64,000 bases of DNA from Xanthobacteraceae bacterium (GCA_024508855.1 JANINJ010000003.1:1-64000), one strand, 5' to 3'. Shown: positions 37,737-46,910, counted from the stretch's first letter. Made by a program: numbers and translations. Notes: generated by a model from the sequence alone, not told the origin.

Positions 37737-38675
37737 ATGATTCATCGTCGGCTGATTCTCACGTCGCTGCTCTTTCCTGCTGCGCTGCTCGCGGCGGTCG
37801 CGGCGCTGGCGCAGGATAAGGGCACGCTTCACCCGAAGCCGCTGCCGCCGCTGGCCAATCCCAACGATCCACATCTCGCCGCCAAACAACTGTTCGGGCG
37901 CAAGACCAAGCCGTCGAACCAGCAACCGCAGGCGATCGGCTTCTATGCCAAAGGATGCCTCGCCGGCGGCGAGGAATTGCCGGTCAACGGACCGGACTGG
38001 CAGGTGATGCGCCTGTCGCGCAATCGCAATTGGGCGCATCCGGACATGGTCGCGCTGATCGAAAAACTGGCGGCGAAAGTGCACAAGACCGCGGGCTGGC
38101 CCGGTCTCCTGATCGGCGACATGGCGCAGCCGCGCGGCGGCCCGATGATCACCGGGCACGCCAGCCATCAGATCGGACTGGATGCGGATATCTGGCTGAC
38201 GCCGATGCCGAACCGGATGTTATCGCGCAACGAGCGCGAGGAGATGTCGGCCGTCAACATGGTGCGGGCCGACAAGCTCGACATCGATCCGCGAGTCTGG
38301 ACGCCGCATCATCTCGAGGTGATCCGCGCCGCAGCAATGGAGCCGCGGGTCGAGCGCATCTTCGTCAATGCCGCAATCAAGAAGGCGCTCTGCCGCGAAG
38401 CCAGGGGCAACCGAAGCTGGCTGTCGAAGGTGCGTCCGATGTGGGGGCACAACTACCACTTCCACGTCCGCATCACCTGCCCGGCCGGTAGCCACGATTG
38501 CAAGCCGCAAAAGCCGCCGGCCGACAGTGACGGATGCGCACCATCCGACCTGGCCTATTGGTTCAGCGACGCGGTGCTTCACCCGAAGCCGCCGAAGAAA
38601 CCACCGAAGCCGCCGCATCAGATTACGCTGTCCGAATTGCCTGCCGCCTGCCGGCAGGTGCTGGCGGCGCCATAA
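37737..38675 (+). CDS. mepA: Penicillin-insensitive murein endopeptidase
   Basis: A 312-residue periplasmic LAS-family metallopeptidase that cleaves D-alanyl-meso-diaminopimelate crosslinks in peptidoglycan. A signal peptide (LLFPAALLAAVAALAQ) precedes the catalytic part. The zinc site motifs are GHASHQIGLDADIW and WGHNYHFHVRI, with CPAGSHDCKPQ following as in MepA. A Pro/Lys-rich stretch (PKPPKKPPKPPH) near the C-terminus is extra. ATG 37737 starts the frame. Length is slightly above E. coli MepA. Confidence 0.93.
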   Translation: MIHRRLILTSLLFPAALLAAVAALAQDKGTLHPKPLPPLANPNDPHLAAKQLFGRKTKPSNQQPQAIGFYAKGCLAGGEELPVNGPDWQVMRLSRNRNWAHPDMVALIEKLAAKVHKTAGWPGLLIGDMAQPRGGPMITGHASHQIGLDADIWLTPMPNRMLSRNEREEMSAVNMVRADKLDIDPRVWTPHHLEVIRAAAMEPRVERIFVNAAIKKALCREARGNRSWLSKVRPMWGHNYHFHVRITCPAGSHDCKPQKPPADSDGCAPSDLAYWFSDAVLHPKPPKKPPKPPHQITLSELPAACRQVLAAP

Positions 38676-38741
38676 TCAAGCCTGATTGTTTCCCCTGCCC
38701 GACTATCCCGGGAATATCAAAATGCGCTAGGATGCGGCATC

Positions 38742-38780
38742 GGTCCGCCGTAAGCGGCCGAAACCGCAGGCCGGCGGTCC
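38742..38780 (+). promoter_or_regulatory. Structured leader or hairpin upstream of the mop gene
   Basis: GGtCCGCCG (38742-38750) pairs with CGGCGGtCC (38772-38780) with one T-T mismatch, and inside it GCGG (38754-38757) pairs with CCGC (38764-38767) around a CCGAAA loop. The element lies about 75 bases before the Mop start codon and 66 after mepA. It may be the mepA terminator (no T-run) or a structured leader of the molybdate genes. Confidence 0.35.
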
Positions 38781-38854
38781 CGGTCTTACATCAATCGAAC
38801 GCTCGTCCCGGCGCGTTGTTCTCCCGCGCGCAGGGTGATGCTGTGAGGATTATT

Positions 38855-39064
38855 ATGCGCATCAGTGCACGCAACCAGATCAAGGGTACCGTCGTCGAAG
38901 TGACGAAAGGCGCCACCACGTCGCATGTCCGCGTCGATATCGGCAATGGACAGGTCGTCACCTCCTCGATCACCAACGAGGCTGTCGACGAACTCGGCAT
39001 CAAGGCCAAGGGCCAGGTCATCGTCGTCATCAAGGCATCCGATGTGATGATCGCGGTGAACTGA
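38855..39064 (+). CDS. Free Mop/TOBE-domain molybdate-binding protein (molbindin)
   Basis: A 69-residue single Mop domain: MRISARNQIKGTVVEVTKGATTS opens it, as in molbindins and the C-terminal domains of ModC and ModE, and ITNEAVDELGIKAKGQVIVVIKASDVMIAV closes it. Such proteins oligomerise and bind molybdate or tungstate between subunits, for storage or sensing. ATG 38855 has TGAGGA upstream. It is the first gene of a locus leading to modABC, and the ModC encoded there lacks its own Mop domain. Confidence 0.88.
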   Translation: MRISARNQIKGTVVEVTKGATTSHVRVDIGNGQVVTSSITNEAVDELGIKAKGQVIVVIKASDVMIAVN

Positions 39065-39066
39065 CC

Positions 39067-39570
39067 ATGCGACGCACGCTCCTCGTTGTGCTGGCACTTG
39101 CGGCAACCGCGCCGGCCTTTGCGGCCGAACCGAGCGGCTGCGACAAGTTCAAGTGGCCCATCGAACGGGAGCGTGCCGCATTGACGTCGCCCGATCGGGC
39201 GACGCTCGCGTCCGCAGCCGACCTTACCGGACATCCACCGATCGGATGGACGTTGACGCTCCGCCCATCCGCCGAAGCCGCGCTGCCGTCGCCGCCGGAG
39301 CGCGCCCCGGCTGCCTCGACCTTCGCAGGATTCGTCAGCGTCAAATCGCCGTGGCCGGCCGGGGTTTACACCATCAGCCTGTCGGCGGGGGCCTGGGTCG
39401 ATGTGGTGCAGGATGGCAAGCACCTCAAGCCAAAGGCTTTCAGCGGCGCCACGGATTGCAGCGGCATCCGCAAGACCATGAAGTTCGATCTGGCGGCCTC
39501 TCCATTCGTCGTACAGATCAGCGGTGCGAAGGAAAATTCCATCGCTCTCGCGATCCTGCCGTCCGAATAA
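39067..39570 (+). CDS. Periplasmic protein of unknown function in the mod locus
   Basis: A 167-residue protein with a signal peptide (LLVVLALAATAPAFA-AE). The mature part has two cysteines (SGCDKFKWPI and TDCSGIRK) that could form a disulfide, and beta-strand-like segments (WTLTLRP, GVYTISLSAGAWVDVV, FVVQISG) suggesting a small beta sandwich. I do not recognise a characterised family. It begins two bases after the Mop stop codon, so it is in the same operon, and modA follows after a 172-base gap. A role in molybdate handling is only suggested by location. Confidence 0.7.
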   Translation: MRRTLLVVLALAATAPAFAAEPSGCDKFKWPIERERAALTSPDRATLASAADLTGHPPIGWTLTLRPSAEAALPSPPERAPAASTFAGFVSVKSPWPAGVYTISLSAGAWVDVVQDGKHLKPKAFSGATDCSGIRKTMKFDLAASPFVVQISGAKENSIALAILPSE

Positions 39571-39742
39571 AAGCAAGGGTCTTTACCCATTTCCTCAGCC
39601 TGATAGTGTTGGGACCGCGACGTCCCGATAAGGCCGTAAGCCTATCGGATTGCCGGAACGGCGCTTCCGCCTGTCGCATCATTCATAATCAACGCTTGTT
39701 TCGCAGGCGCAATGCGCCGCGGCCATGTATCGGAGCGCCAAA

Positions 39743-40528
39743 ATGTATCGCTTTGCCGGATTGTTCGCTGCCTTCCTGATCCTCGTCGGATCGATCCATT
39801 CGCCGGCGCAGGCGCAAGACAAGAGCCTGACAGTCTTCGCGGCCGCTTCGATGAAGAATGCGCTCGATGCCGTCGATGCCGCTTACACGGCAAAGACCAA
39901 CGTGAAGATCAGCGCCAGCTATGCCGCAAGCTCGGCATTGGCCAAGCAGCTCGAACAGGGCGCTCCCGCCGATATTTTCGTGTCGGCCGATACCGCATGG
40001 ATGGATTACTCGATCAAGAAGGACGCCATCAACGCATCGACCCGCGTCGATCTGCTAGGCAACACCATCGTGCTGATTGCCCCGAAAGATTCCAAGATCG
40101 GTGACGTCACCATCGGCCAGGGCTTCGATCTTGCCAAGCTTGCCGGCGACGGCCGTATCACCACCGGCGACGTGAAGGCCGTCCCGGTCGGCAAATACGC
40201 CAAGGCGGCGCTGGAAAAGCTCGGCGCCTGGCAGGCTGCGGAGCCCAAGTTCGCCATGGCCGAGAGCGTACGCGCCGCACTGGCGCTGGTCGCGCGTGGC
40301 GAAGCCGCGCTCGGTATCGTCTATTCCACCGACGCCAAGGTCGAACCCGGCGTCAAGATCATCGGCACGTTCCCGGCCGATTCCCATCCGCCGATCATCT
40401 ATCCGGTCGCCGCGACCACCCACGCGAAGGCCGAAGCGACGGACTATCTGGCCTTCCTGCGTTCACCGGAAGCCAAGACGATCTTCGAGAAATATGGCTT
40501 CGCGGTTCTGAGCGCTCCGAAGTCGTAA
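39743..40528 (+). CDS. modA: Molybdate ABC transporter, periplasmic binding protein
   Basis: A 261-residue binding protein with a signal peptide (FAAFLILVGSIHSPAQA-QD). The molybdate-binding elements are visible: LTVFAAASMKNALDAV, SYAASSALAKQLEQGAPADIFVSAD and GIVYSTDAKVEP, as in ModA. ATG 39743 is preferred over ATG 39725 because CGGAG lies at the right distance. It delivers molybdate (or tungstate) to ModB. The modB gene begins seven bases downstream. Confidence 0.93.
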   Translation: MYRFAGLFAAFLILVGSIHSPAQAQDKSLTVFAAASMKNALDAVDAAYTAKTNVKISASYAASSALAKQLEQGAPADIFVSADTAWMDYSIKKDAINASTRVDLLGNTIVLIAPKDSKIGDVTIGQGFDLAKLAGDGRITTGDVKAVPVGKYAKAALEKLGAWQAAEPKFAMAESVRAALALVARGEAALGIVYSTDAKVEPGVKIIGTFPADSHPPIIYPVAATTHAKAEATDYLAFLRSPEAKTIFEKYGFAVLSAPKS

Positions 40529-40535
40529 CAGGCAC

Positions 40536-41231
40536 GTGTTCGATATCTCGCCAGCGGAATGGACGGCGATCCTGCTGTCCATTCGCGTCGCCGTGGTTGC
40601 GACGCTGGTTGCGACGCCGCTCGGCATCGCGGTCGCGTGGCTGCTGGCGCGGCGAGAGTTCTGGGGCAAGTCGGTCGCTGACGCCATCATTTATCTGCCA
40701 TTGGTGCTGCCGCCGGTGGTGACAGGATATCTCCTGCTGCTGACCTTCGGGCGGCGCGGATTGATCGGCGCGTGGCTCGCGGATCACCTCGGCATCGTAT
40801 TCGCCTTCCGCTGGACCGGCGCGGCGCTGGCTTGCGGAATCATGTCATTTCCGCTGCTGGTTCGCCCGATCCGGCTCTCCATCGAAGCGGTGGATCGCCG
40901 GCTGGAGCAGGCCGCGAGCACGCTCGGCGCGCCGCCGTGGCGGGTGTTCTGGACCGTCACGCTGCCGCTGGCTCTGCCCGGCGTGCTCGCCGGCATGGTG
41001 CTCGGATTTGCAAAGGCGATCGGAGAATTCGGCGCGACGATCACCTTCGTGTCCAATATTCCCGGCGAAACGCAGACGATTTCTTCCGCGATCTACACCC
41101 TCACGCAGGTGCCCGACGGCGATGCCGCGGCGCTCCGCCTCGTCGCCATCTCCATCGCCATTGCCATGGCCGCGCTGGTCGCCTCCGAAATCTTCGCACG
41201 ACGCGCGACCAAGCGCCTGCACGGACTCTGA
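40536..41231 (+). CDS. modB: Molybdate ABC transporter permease
   Basis: A 231-residue inner membrane permease with about five to six hydrophobic segments. The ATPase-coupling EAA loop reads EQAASTLGAPPWRVFWTVTLPLALPGVLAG, and KAIGEFGATITFVSNIPGETQT is the typical ModB segment. The start is GTG 40536. It forms the channel for molybdate taken over from ModA. modC begins two bases after its stop codon. Confidence 0.94.
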   Translation: MFDISPAEWTAILLSIRVAVVATLVATPLGIAVAWLLARREFWGKSVADAIIYLPLVLPPVVTGYLLLLTFGRRGLIGAWLADHLGIVFAFRWTGAALACGIMSFPLLVRPIRLSIEAVDRRLEQAASTLGAPPWRVFWTVTLPLALPGVLAGMVLGFAKAIGEFGATITFVSNIPGETQTISSAIYTLTQVPDGDAAALRLVAISIAIAMAALVASEIFARRATKRLHGL

Positions 41232-41233
41232 TC

Positions 41234-41941
41234 GTGCTGCGCGTCGAGGCCCAAAAACAGCTCGGCGATTTTTCGCTCGACGTCGCCTTTTCGACCGAGG
41301 GCCGGGTCACCGGCCTGTTCGGCTCGTCGGGCGCCGGAAAGACATCGCTGGTCAATATCATCGCCGGACTGCTGCAGCCGGATCGCGGCCTCGTCGCCAT
41401 TGGCGACGACGTGCTCGACGATACATCGCGCGGCCTTCACACGCCGCCGCATCGCCGCCGCATCGGTTACGTCTTCCAGGATGCACGCCTGTTTCCGCAT
41501 CTCGACGTGTCGCAAAACCTGGATTACGGCCGCCGAATGAACGGGCTCACTTACGATCGTGATGCCCAAAGCCGCGTCGTCGACCTGCTCGATATCGGCA
41601 AGCTGCTCGATCGTCGCACCGGCCGGCTGTCCGGCGGCGAACGCCAGCGTATTGCGCTCGGGCGTGCCCTGCTGGCACAGCCGAGACTCCTGTTGCTCGA
41701 TGAACCGCTCGGCGCGCTCGACGCCGACCGCAAGGCGGAAATCCTGCCTTATCTCGTTCGCCTGCGCGACGAGACCGGCGTCCCGATGGTCTACGTAACA
41801 CACGATCCGCAGGAATTGCGCCGGCTCGCCACCGAGGTCGTCGTGCTCGAACGCGGCCATGTGGCTCGTTTCGGCAGCCCGGATATCCTGAGCGGCGTCA
41901 TCACACCGACCGAAATACAGGCGTTAGAAGCCGGCCACTGA
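41234..41941 (+). CDS. modC: Molybdate ABC transporter ATP-binding protein, short form without TOBE domain
   Basis: A 235-residue ATPase. Walker A is GSSGAGKTS, the signature RLSGGERQR and Walker B LLLLDEPLGALD, followed by VTHDPQEL. Typical ModC proteins are about 350 residues with a C-terminal Mop/TOBE domain; here the protein stops right after the ATPase (ITPTEIQALEAGH). A separate Mop protein is encoded four genes upstream and may take over the regulatory role. The start is GTG 41234. The last 18 bases overlap the convergent antiporter gene. Confidence 0.9.
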   Translation: MLRVEAQKQLGDFSLDVAFSTEGRVTGLFGSSGAGKTSLVNIIAGLLQPDRGLVAIGDDVLDDTSRGLHTPPHRRRIGYVFQDARLFPHLDVSQNLDYGRRMNGLTYDRDAQSRVVDLLDIGKLLDRRTGRLSGGERQRIALGRALLAQPRLLLLDEPLGALDADRKAEILPYLVRLRDETGVPMVYVTHDPQELRRLATEVVVLERGHVARFGSPDILSGVITPTEIQALEAGH

Positions 41942-43720
41942 GGCCCATGCGCGTGACAGCCGGCCTTTGAACGACGACAACCGCGTCGCGGGTGCCGGTG
42001 CCGTCTCTTCATCTTCCGGAAGCCGCAGACCTACGACGTTGACCCTGCCCCCGCTGATATTGCGGGCGACCAGAATGATCGAGTCGAGCGGCAAGGTCGC
42101 GCCCGCCTTCGGTGCACGATCAAGGTGAACGTCGAAGTAATCGGCCAGCGTCAGGTTCGATTCATCGTCCTTCACGTTGATCCCGTAAATCTCGGCAAGG
42201 TCGCCCAACACGATCTCGCCGGAAACGACGAAATCGCCGAGAAGATGCGGGTCGGGCAACGCGGCGGGCTGCATGTCGGTAAAAAAGCGGTCGAGCGAAT
42301 CGGCCTTCTCCGGCGGCGCCAGCAGATAGAGGTAGTCCCCGGCCGCAACCGGCGCGGCTTCATCCGGCGAGAGGATCTTCTCATCGCGAATGACGAGCGT
42401 GGGCCGCGACCACGACGGAAGCAATCCGCGCTTCAGGTACAGGCTCTTCGGGCGCACCGGATATCCGACCAGTTGCTGTTCGAGTTGCCCGGGGAGATCC
42501 AGTTCGACGCGGCGCGGCTTCTGCTCGGTGCGCGGCAGCGCGACGTTGAGGCGTCGTGCCGCGGCGCCAAGCGTCCAGCCCTGCAGCAGCAGCGAGATGA
42601 TGACGACGACGAAGGCCACATCGAAATACAGATAGGCTTTCGACAGGCCGACCAGCATTGGGATCGAGGCCAGAAAGATCGCCACCGCGCCCCGCAAACC
42701 GACCCAGGCGATGAATGCCTTTTCACGCCAGTTGAACCGGAACGGCGCGAGGCAGAGGAATACCGCGATCGGCCGCGCCACCAGCATCAGGACCAGGGCA
42801 ACCGCGACGGCTGGCAGCGCGCTGTCCAGCAACCGTTGCGGCGAGACCAGCAAGCCGAGCAGCACGAACATCACGATCTGCGCCAGCCAGGTCGCGGCGT
42901 CGAGAAACGTCACCACCGAATTGTGCGCGCGGGTCGGCCGGTTGCCGATCATGATGCCCGCGAGATAGACCGCGAGAAAACCGGACGCATGGGTGATTTG
43001 CGCAAGGCCGAAGATCACAAGGGCCGCCGTCGTGACAAACGGCGCGTGCAGCCCTTGCGGCAACGCGACCCGGTTCAGGGCCACGATCACCAGCCAGCCG
43101 CCGACCAGGCCGATGATCAGCCCCAGCACCGACTCCTGAAAGAATTCAGCCAGCACATGCGTGGCCGAACTGTCACCCAGGGTGATCAGTTCGACCAGCA
43201 TCAGGGTGAGGAACACCGCGAACGGGTCGTTGGTGCCGGACTCGACCTCCAGCGTCGCCCCGACACGCGGGCGCAGCCGGAGACCCTGCGCATGAACGAG
43301 CAGGAATACCGCCGCCGCGTCGGTGGACGCCACGACCGCGCCGGCCAGAAGCGCCTCGGTCCAGTTGAGGTCCAGCGTGAACTTGGCGACCGGCGCGGTG
43401 ATCAGCGCGGTCAGCAATACGCCGACCGTCGCCAGCACCATCGATGGCGCGAGAACCGTGCGGATGCTTTGGAAGCGCGTCTTCAGCCCGCCATCGAACA
43501 GGATCAGCGCCAGTGCCACCGAGCCCACCAGATAGGTGGTGTGCACATCGCTAAAAATGAGCCCACCGGGACCTGCGTCACCGGCCAGAATGCCCAGCAA
43601 CAGGAAGACCAGCAGCAACGGTGCGCCGAAGCGCAACGCCAACAGGCTCGACAGGATCCCGGCCATCACCAGGACCGCGCCAAGGAATATGGCTATGCTG
43701 ACGGAGTCCAGTGACGTCAT
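41924..43720 (-). CDS. K+/H+ antiporter, CPA1 family (NhaP2/CvrA-like)
   Basis: A 598-residue protein with about 12-13 membrane segments in the first 390 residues (ALILFDGGLKT, ASTDAAAVFLLV and LEVESGTNDPFAVF are the antiporter motifs). A cytoplasmic part follows with a TrkA-C-like segment (LPSWSRPTLVIRDEKILSPDEAAPVAAGDYLYLL) and a CorC_HlyC-like C-terminal domain (LADYFDVHLDRAPKAGATL). That layout matches NhaP2/CvrA, which expels K+ or Na+ in exchange for H+ and helps cell volume control. The next gene on the other strand encodes an MscS channel, also a volume-control function. Confidence 0.9.
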   Translation of the reverse strand: MTSLDSVSIAIFLGAVLVMAGILSSLLALRFGAPLLLVFLLLGILAGDAGPGGLIFSDVHTTYLVGSVALALILFDGGLKTRFQSIRTVLAPSMVLATVGVLLTALITAPVAKFTLDLNWTEALLAGAVVASTDAAAVFLLVHAQGLRLRPRVGATLEVESGTNDPFAVFLTLMLVELITLGDSSATHVLAEFFQESVLGLIIGLVGGWLVIVALNRVALPQGLHAPFVTTAALVIFGLAQITHASGFLAVYLAGIMIGNRPTRAHNSVVTFLDAATWLAQIVMFVLLGLLVSPQRLLDSALPAVAVALVLMLVARPIAVFLCLAPFRFNWREKAFIAWVGLRGAVAIFLASIPMLVGLSKAYLYFDVAFVVVIISLLLQGWTLGAAARRLNVALPRTEQKPRRVELDLPGQLEQQLVGYPVRPKSLYLKRGLLPSWSRPTLVIRDEKILSPDEAAPVAAGDYLYLLAPPEKADSLDRFFTDMQPAALPDPHLLGDFVVSGEIVLGDLAEIYGINVKDDESNLTLADYFDVHLDRAPKAGATLPLDSIILVARNISGGRVNVVGLRLPEDEETAPAPATRLSSFKGRLSRAWASVAGF

Positions 43721-43724
43721 CTAT

Positions 43725-43756
43725 GATGGATATCCGGAATTTGCGGCATATCCATC
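43725..43756. promoter_or_regulatory. Inverted repeat GATGGATAT...ATATCCATC upstream of the antiporter gene
   Basis: Nine-base perfect arms (43725-43733, 43748-43756) separated by 14 bases, starting five bases upstream of the antiporter start codon. In the antiporter mRNA it would form a hairpin in or over the ribosome-binding region, or it may be an operator. I see no classical ribosome-binding site there. Confidence 0.35.
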
Positions 43757-43965
43757 AATATCGTCGCAACTCTCAAGCTCCAACCGATTTCTGCCGAATG
43801 AACCGATCCAGCGCATGAGGCGGTACCTGGCGCCCATTTATCAAGCAATCCGATGAGGCGAGATGCGTCAACGATGGCGTGGCGTCGGCTGTTATGAGAG
43901 TCTACCTGCATCTCGAATCGAACCATCGAAGGACATCGGCGCGGATTTAAGACCGGATTTTGACA

Positions 43966-45276
43966 ATGAATATGGATCAGATAGGCGCATGGCTGCTTGA
44001 CGGAGAAACCACCGTCAGCGCTGAAATCACCTCGCCGGGGTTTTTCCTGCAAGTGGGAATCATCCTCGTCGGAGCTGGTATTGCCTTCGCTATCTGGACC
44101 GCGATCCGGTCGCGCTATTCGACCACGTCGCTGGCGATGGGCTGGCCGGGGCCGGTTCGGCTGCTGGTCCGCGTGCTGGTGGATAGCGCGCCGATTGCGT
44201 TGTTCGCGGTGCTGATGGTTCTCACCCGCGCCGTCATGATGGCGGCAGCCTTGCCGAGCCGAAGTTACCTGTTGCCTGTCGCCGCCAAGCTTGCCGTGGC
44301 GTGGCTCGTGATCCGGCTGGCCACCAGCGTCATTCGCAACCAGTTCCTGGTTCGCACAGTTTCCGTCCTGTCCTGGTGCGTTGCCGCCCTCAGCATCCTT
44401 GGCCTGTTGCAGCCGGTAATCGACGCCCTCGATTCGGTGGCCATCGTGATCGGCGGGCTGCGGCTGTCGCCGCTTCTGCTCATCAAGGCGACCGTTCTGC
44501 TTGCCATAGCGCTATGGGTATCCAACTTCATCGGTCATTTTCTAGACAGCCGCATCTCACGATCGCACGACCTGACACCTTCGATGCAGGTGCTGCTGAT
44601 CAAGCTGATCCGCGTGTCGCTGATGGTGGCGGCGGTGGCGCTGGTGATGAGTGCCCTCGGCATCAACCTGTCGGCATTGGCATTTTTCTCCGGCGCGGTC
44701 GGGGTCGGTATCGGCCTCGGTTTGCAGAAGATCGTCGCCAATTTCATCAGCGGCATCATCCTGCTGGTCGACAAGTCGGTGAAACCCGGCGACCTCGTGA
44801 CGATCGGCGACAGTACTGGCCGGATCAATGCGATGAACACCCGCTATATCGCGGTCGCGGCCGGCGACGGTCGCGAGTTTCTGATTCCCAACGAAGATCT
44901 GGTGACGCAGAAGGTGGTGAACTGGACCTACACCGACAAAAGCACGCTGGTGACGGTGAAATTCAGCACCAACTACGATGCCGATCCGCACGTCGTATGC
45001 CGGCTGGCGATCGACGTTGCGACGAAGACCCCCCGCGTCACCGATATCAAGCCGCCCGGCTGCCTGCTGGCGGAATTCGGCGACTACGGCATGCGCTTCT
45101 CGCTATCGTTCTGGATTGCCGACGCCACCGCCGGCACGGACAACGTCCGCAGCGACGTGATGCTGTCGCTATGGGATGCCTTCAAGCGCGAGGGCATCCA
45201 TGTGCCGTATCCGGTGCGGGACATCCGCATTCGCGGCGCGCTGCCGGTCGAGACCGCGACGGACGGTCACGGCTGA
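43966..45276 (+). CDS. Mechanosensitive ion channel, MscS family
   Basis: About 436 residues with around five to six membrane segments. The MscS pore region AFFSGAVGVGIGLGLQKIVANFISGIILLVDKSVKPGDLV is unmistakable, and the beta domain continues GRINAMNTRYIAVAAGDGREFLIPNEDL. The channel opens under membrane tension and releases solutes on osmotic downshock. ATG 43966 is used; TTG 43960 is possible. The sfsA gene starts three bases after its stop codon, so the two are cotranscribed. Confidence 0.92.
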   Translation: MNMDQIGAWLLDGETTVSAEITSPGFFLQVGIILVGAGIAFAIWTAIRSRYSTTSLAMGWPGPVRLLVRVLVDSAPIALFAVLMVLTRAVMMAAALPSRSYLLPVAAKLAVAWLVIRLATSVIRNQFLVRTVSVLSWCVAALSILGLLQPVIDALDSVAIVIGGLRLSPLLLIKATVLLAIALWVSNFIGHFLDSRISRSHDLTPSMQVLLIKLIRVSLMVAAVALVMSALGINLSALAFFSGAVGVGIGLGLQKIVANFISGIILLVDKSVKPGDLVTIGDSTGRINAMNTRYIAVAAGDGREFLIPNEDLVTQKVVNWTYTDKSTLVTVKFSTNYDADPHVVCRLAIDVATKTPRVTDIKPPGCLLAEFGDYGMRFSLSFWIADATAGTDNVRSDVMLSLWDAFKREGIHVPYPVRDIRIRGALPVETATDGHG

Positions 45277-45279
45277 GAT

Positions 45280-45993
45280 ATGAAGTTCGTATCCGAACTC
45301 ATTCCGGCGACTCTGCTGCGCCGCTACAAGCGCTTTCTCGCCGATGTGGAAATGCCCGACGGCACCACGACAACCGTGCATGTCGCCAATCCCGGCGCCA
45401 TGACCGGCCTGCAATCTACGGGCGCACGGGTTTGGCTGTCGAAATCGCCCAACGCCGCACGCAAGCTGCCGTACTCATGGGAATTGATCGAGGCGGATTT
45501 CGGCGGCGGCACCGAATTGGTCGGCGTCAACACCGCGCATCCCAATACGATCGCCGCCGAAGCACTGGCGGCTGCCGCGATTCCGGGGCTTGCCGGCTAC
45601 GACATCGTTCGCCGCGAAGTCAAATACGGCAAGGCATCGCGGGTCGACTTCCTGCTCGAGCACGCCGATCGCCCGCCGTGTTATGTCGAGGTCAAGAACG
45701 TCCATTTGATGCGCCAGCAGGGGCTCGCCGAATTCCCGGATTCGGTGACCGCGCGCGGATCGCGGCATCTCGACGAACTCGCAACCATCGCCGCCACGGG
45801 CGCGCGGGCCGTCATGCTGTATGTGATCCAGATCGGCTCGGCGACTTCGCTCCGATTTGCCCGGGATATCGATCCCGCCTACGGACAGGCATTCGACAGA
45901 GCACGCGCGGCGGGCGTCGAAGCGCTGGCCCATACCTGCCGGATCGGGATGGACGGAATTACGCTGGCGCATCCGGTTCCAATCCTGCCCTGA
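45280..45993 (+). CDS. sfsA: SfsA family DNA/RNA nuclease
   Basis: A 237-residue SfsA protein. Family motifs are [34 protein letters not shown] and the PD-(D/E)xK-like core RVDFLLE...[11 protein letters not shown], followed by [17 protein letters not shown]. coli SfsA was first described as affecting sugar fermentation and has nuclease activity. It follows the MscS gene by three bases. Confidence 0.95.
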   Translation: MKFVSELIPATLLRRYKRFLADVEMPDGTTTTVHVANPGAMTGLQSTGARVWLSKSPNAARKLPYSWELIEADFGGGTELVGVNTAHPNTIAAEALAAAAIPGLAGYDIVRREVKYGKASRVDFLLEHADRPPCYVEVKNVHLMRQQGLAEFPDSVTARGSRHLDELATIAATGARAVMLYVIQIGSATSLRFARDIDPAYGQAFDRARAAGVEALAHTCRIGMDGITLAHPVPILP

Positions 45994-46085
45994 CTGCTTG
46001 CAACGGTCGTATGTCCTTGCACTGTCAGCGGCATTCATTAAATTAGGCCGATGTTCATTCCCCTCCCGCAACAGCAAGCACAACC

Positions 46086-46910
46086 ATGAGTTACGTCGAA
46101 GCCTCCGAATCCGCGCTGCGAAAGACCGGACAGATCAAATTGCACGGCCCTTCGGGCTTTGCCGGCATGCGCAAGGCGGGTGCGCTCGTCGCGCAGTGCC
46201 TCGACGAACTGACGGACGTCGTCAAGGCTGGCGTCCCCACCTCGCAGATCGACGATTTCGTGCGGGAATTTGCCTTCCGCCATAATGCCTTTCCCGCCAC
46301 GCTGATGTATCGCGGCTATCGCTATTCCACCTGCACGTCGCTGAACCATGTCGTGTGTCACGGCATGCCCGGCGAGCGGCAACTCAAGGATGGCGACATC
46401 GTCAATGTCGACGTGACCTTCATCGTCGATGGCTGGTATGGCGATTCCAGCCGCATGTACGCCATCGGGCCGATTGCACGAAAGGCCGAGCGGCTGATGG
46501 AAGTGACCTACGAGGCGATGATGCGGGGCATTGCCGCGGTGAAGCCCGGAGCCACCACCGGCGATATCGGCTACGCCATCCAGAGCTTCGTCGAACCGCA
46601 GCAGATGAGCGTGGTGCGCGATTTTTGCGGGCACGGTCTCGGACGCATGTTTCACGACGAGCCCAATATCATCCACGTCGGACGGCCCGGCGAAGGCGTG
46701 GTACTGCGGCCGGGAATGTTCTTCACCATCGAGCCGATGATCAACCTCGGCAGACCGCACGTGAAAATCCTGTCCGACGGCTGGACGGCGGTGACGCGTG
46801 ATCGCTCGCTTTCGGCGCAGTACGAGCATTCCGTGGGCGTGACCAAGACCGGCGTCGAGATTTTCACGCTCTCCGCGCGGCATGGCGAACAGCCGCCCGC
46901 GACCACCTAG
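46086..46910 (+). CDS. map: Methionine aminopeptidase, type I
   Basis: A 274-residue enzyme that removes the initiator methionine from nascent proteins. Metal ligands lie in [18 protein letters not shown] (two Asp), the His in [14 protein letters not shown], the Glu in FTIEPMI, and the last Glu in GVEIFTLS. The order and spacing match the E. coli enzyme, with a 15-20 residue N-terminal extension. It starts 93 bases after sfsA; radC follows. Confidence 0.96.
   Translation: MSYVEASESALRKTGQIKLHGPSGFAGMRKAGALVAQCLDELTDVVKAGVPTSQIDDFVREFAFRHNAFPATLMYRGYRYSTCTSLNHVVCHGMPGERQLKDGDIVNVDVTFIVDGWYGDSSRMYAIGPIARKAERLMEVTYEAMMRGIAAVKPGATTGDIGYAIQSFVEPQQMSVVRDFCGHGLGRMFHDEPNIIHVGRPGEGVVLRPGMFFTIEPMINLGRPHVKILSDGWTAVTRDRSLSAQYEHSVGVTKTGVEIFTLSARHGEQPPATT

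Noticed and set aside
42125-43714. 529-codon plus-strand frame opposite the K+/H+ antiporter
   Set aside because: Composition (Arg, Gln, His, Asp) is typical of an antisense shadow; the antiporter has clear motifs on the other strand.
43911-43923. GGTTCGATTC-like word on the minus strand, resembling a tRNA T-loop
   Set aside because: No acceptor stem, D-arm or anticodon arm can be folded around it; no tRNA is called.
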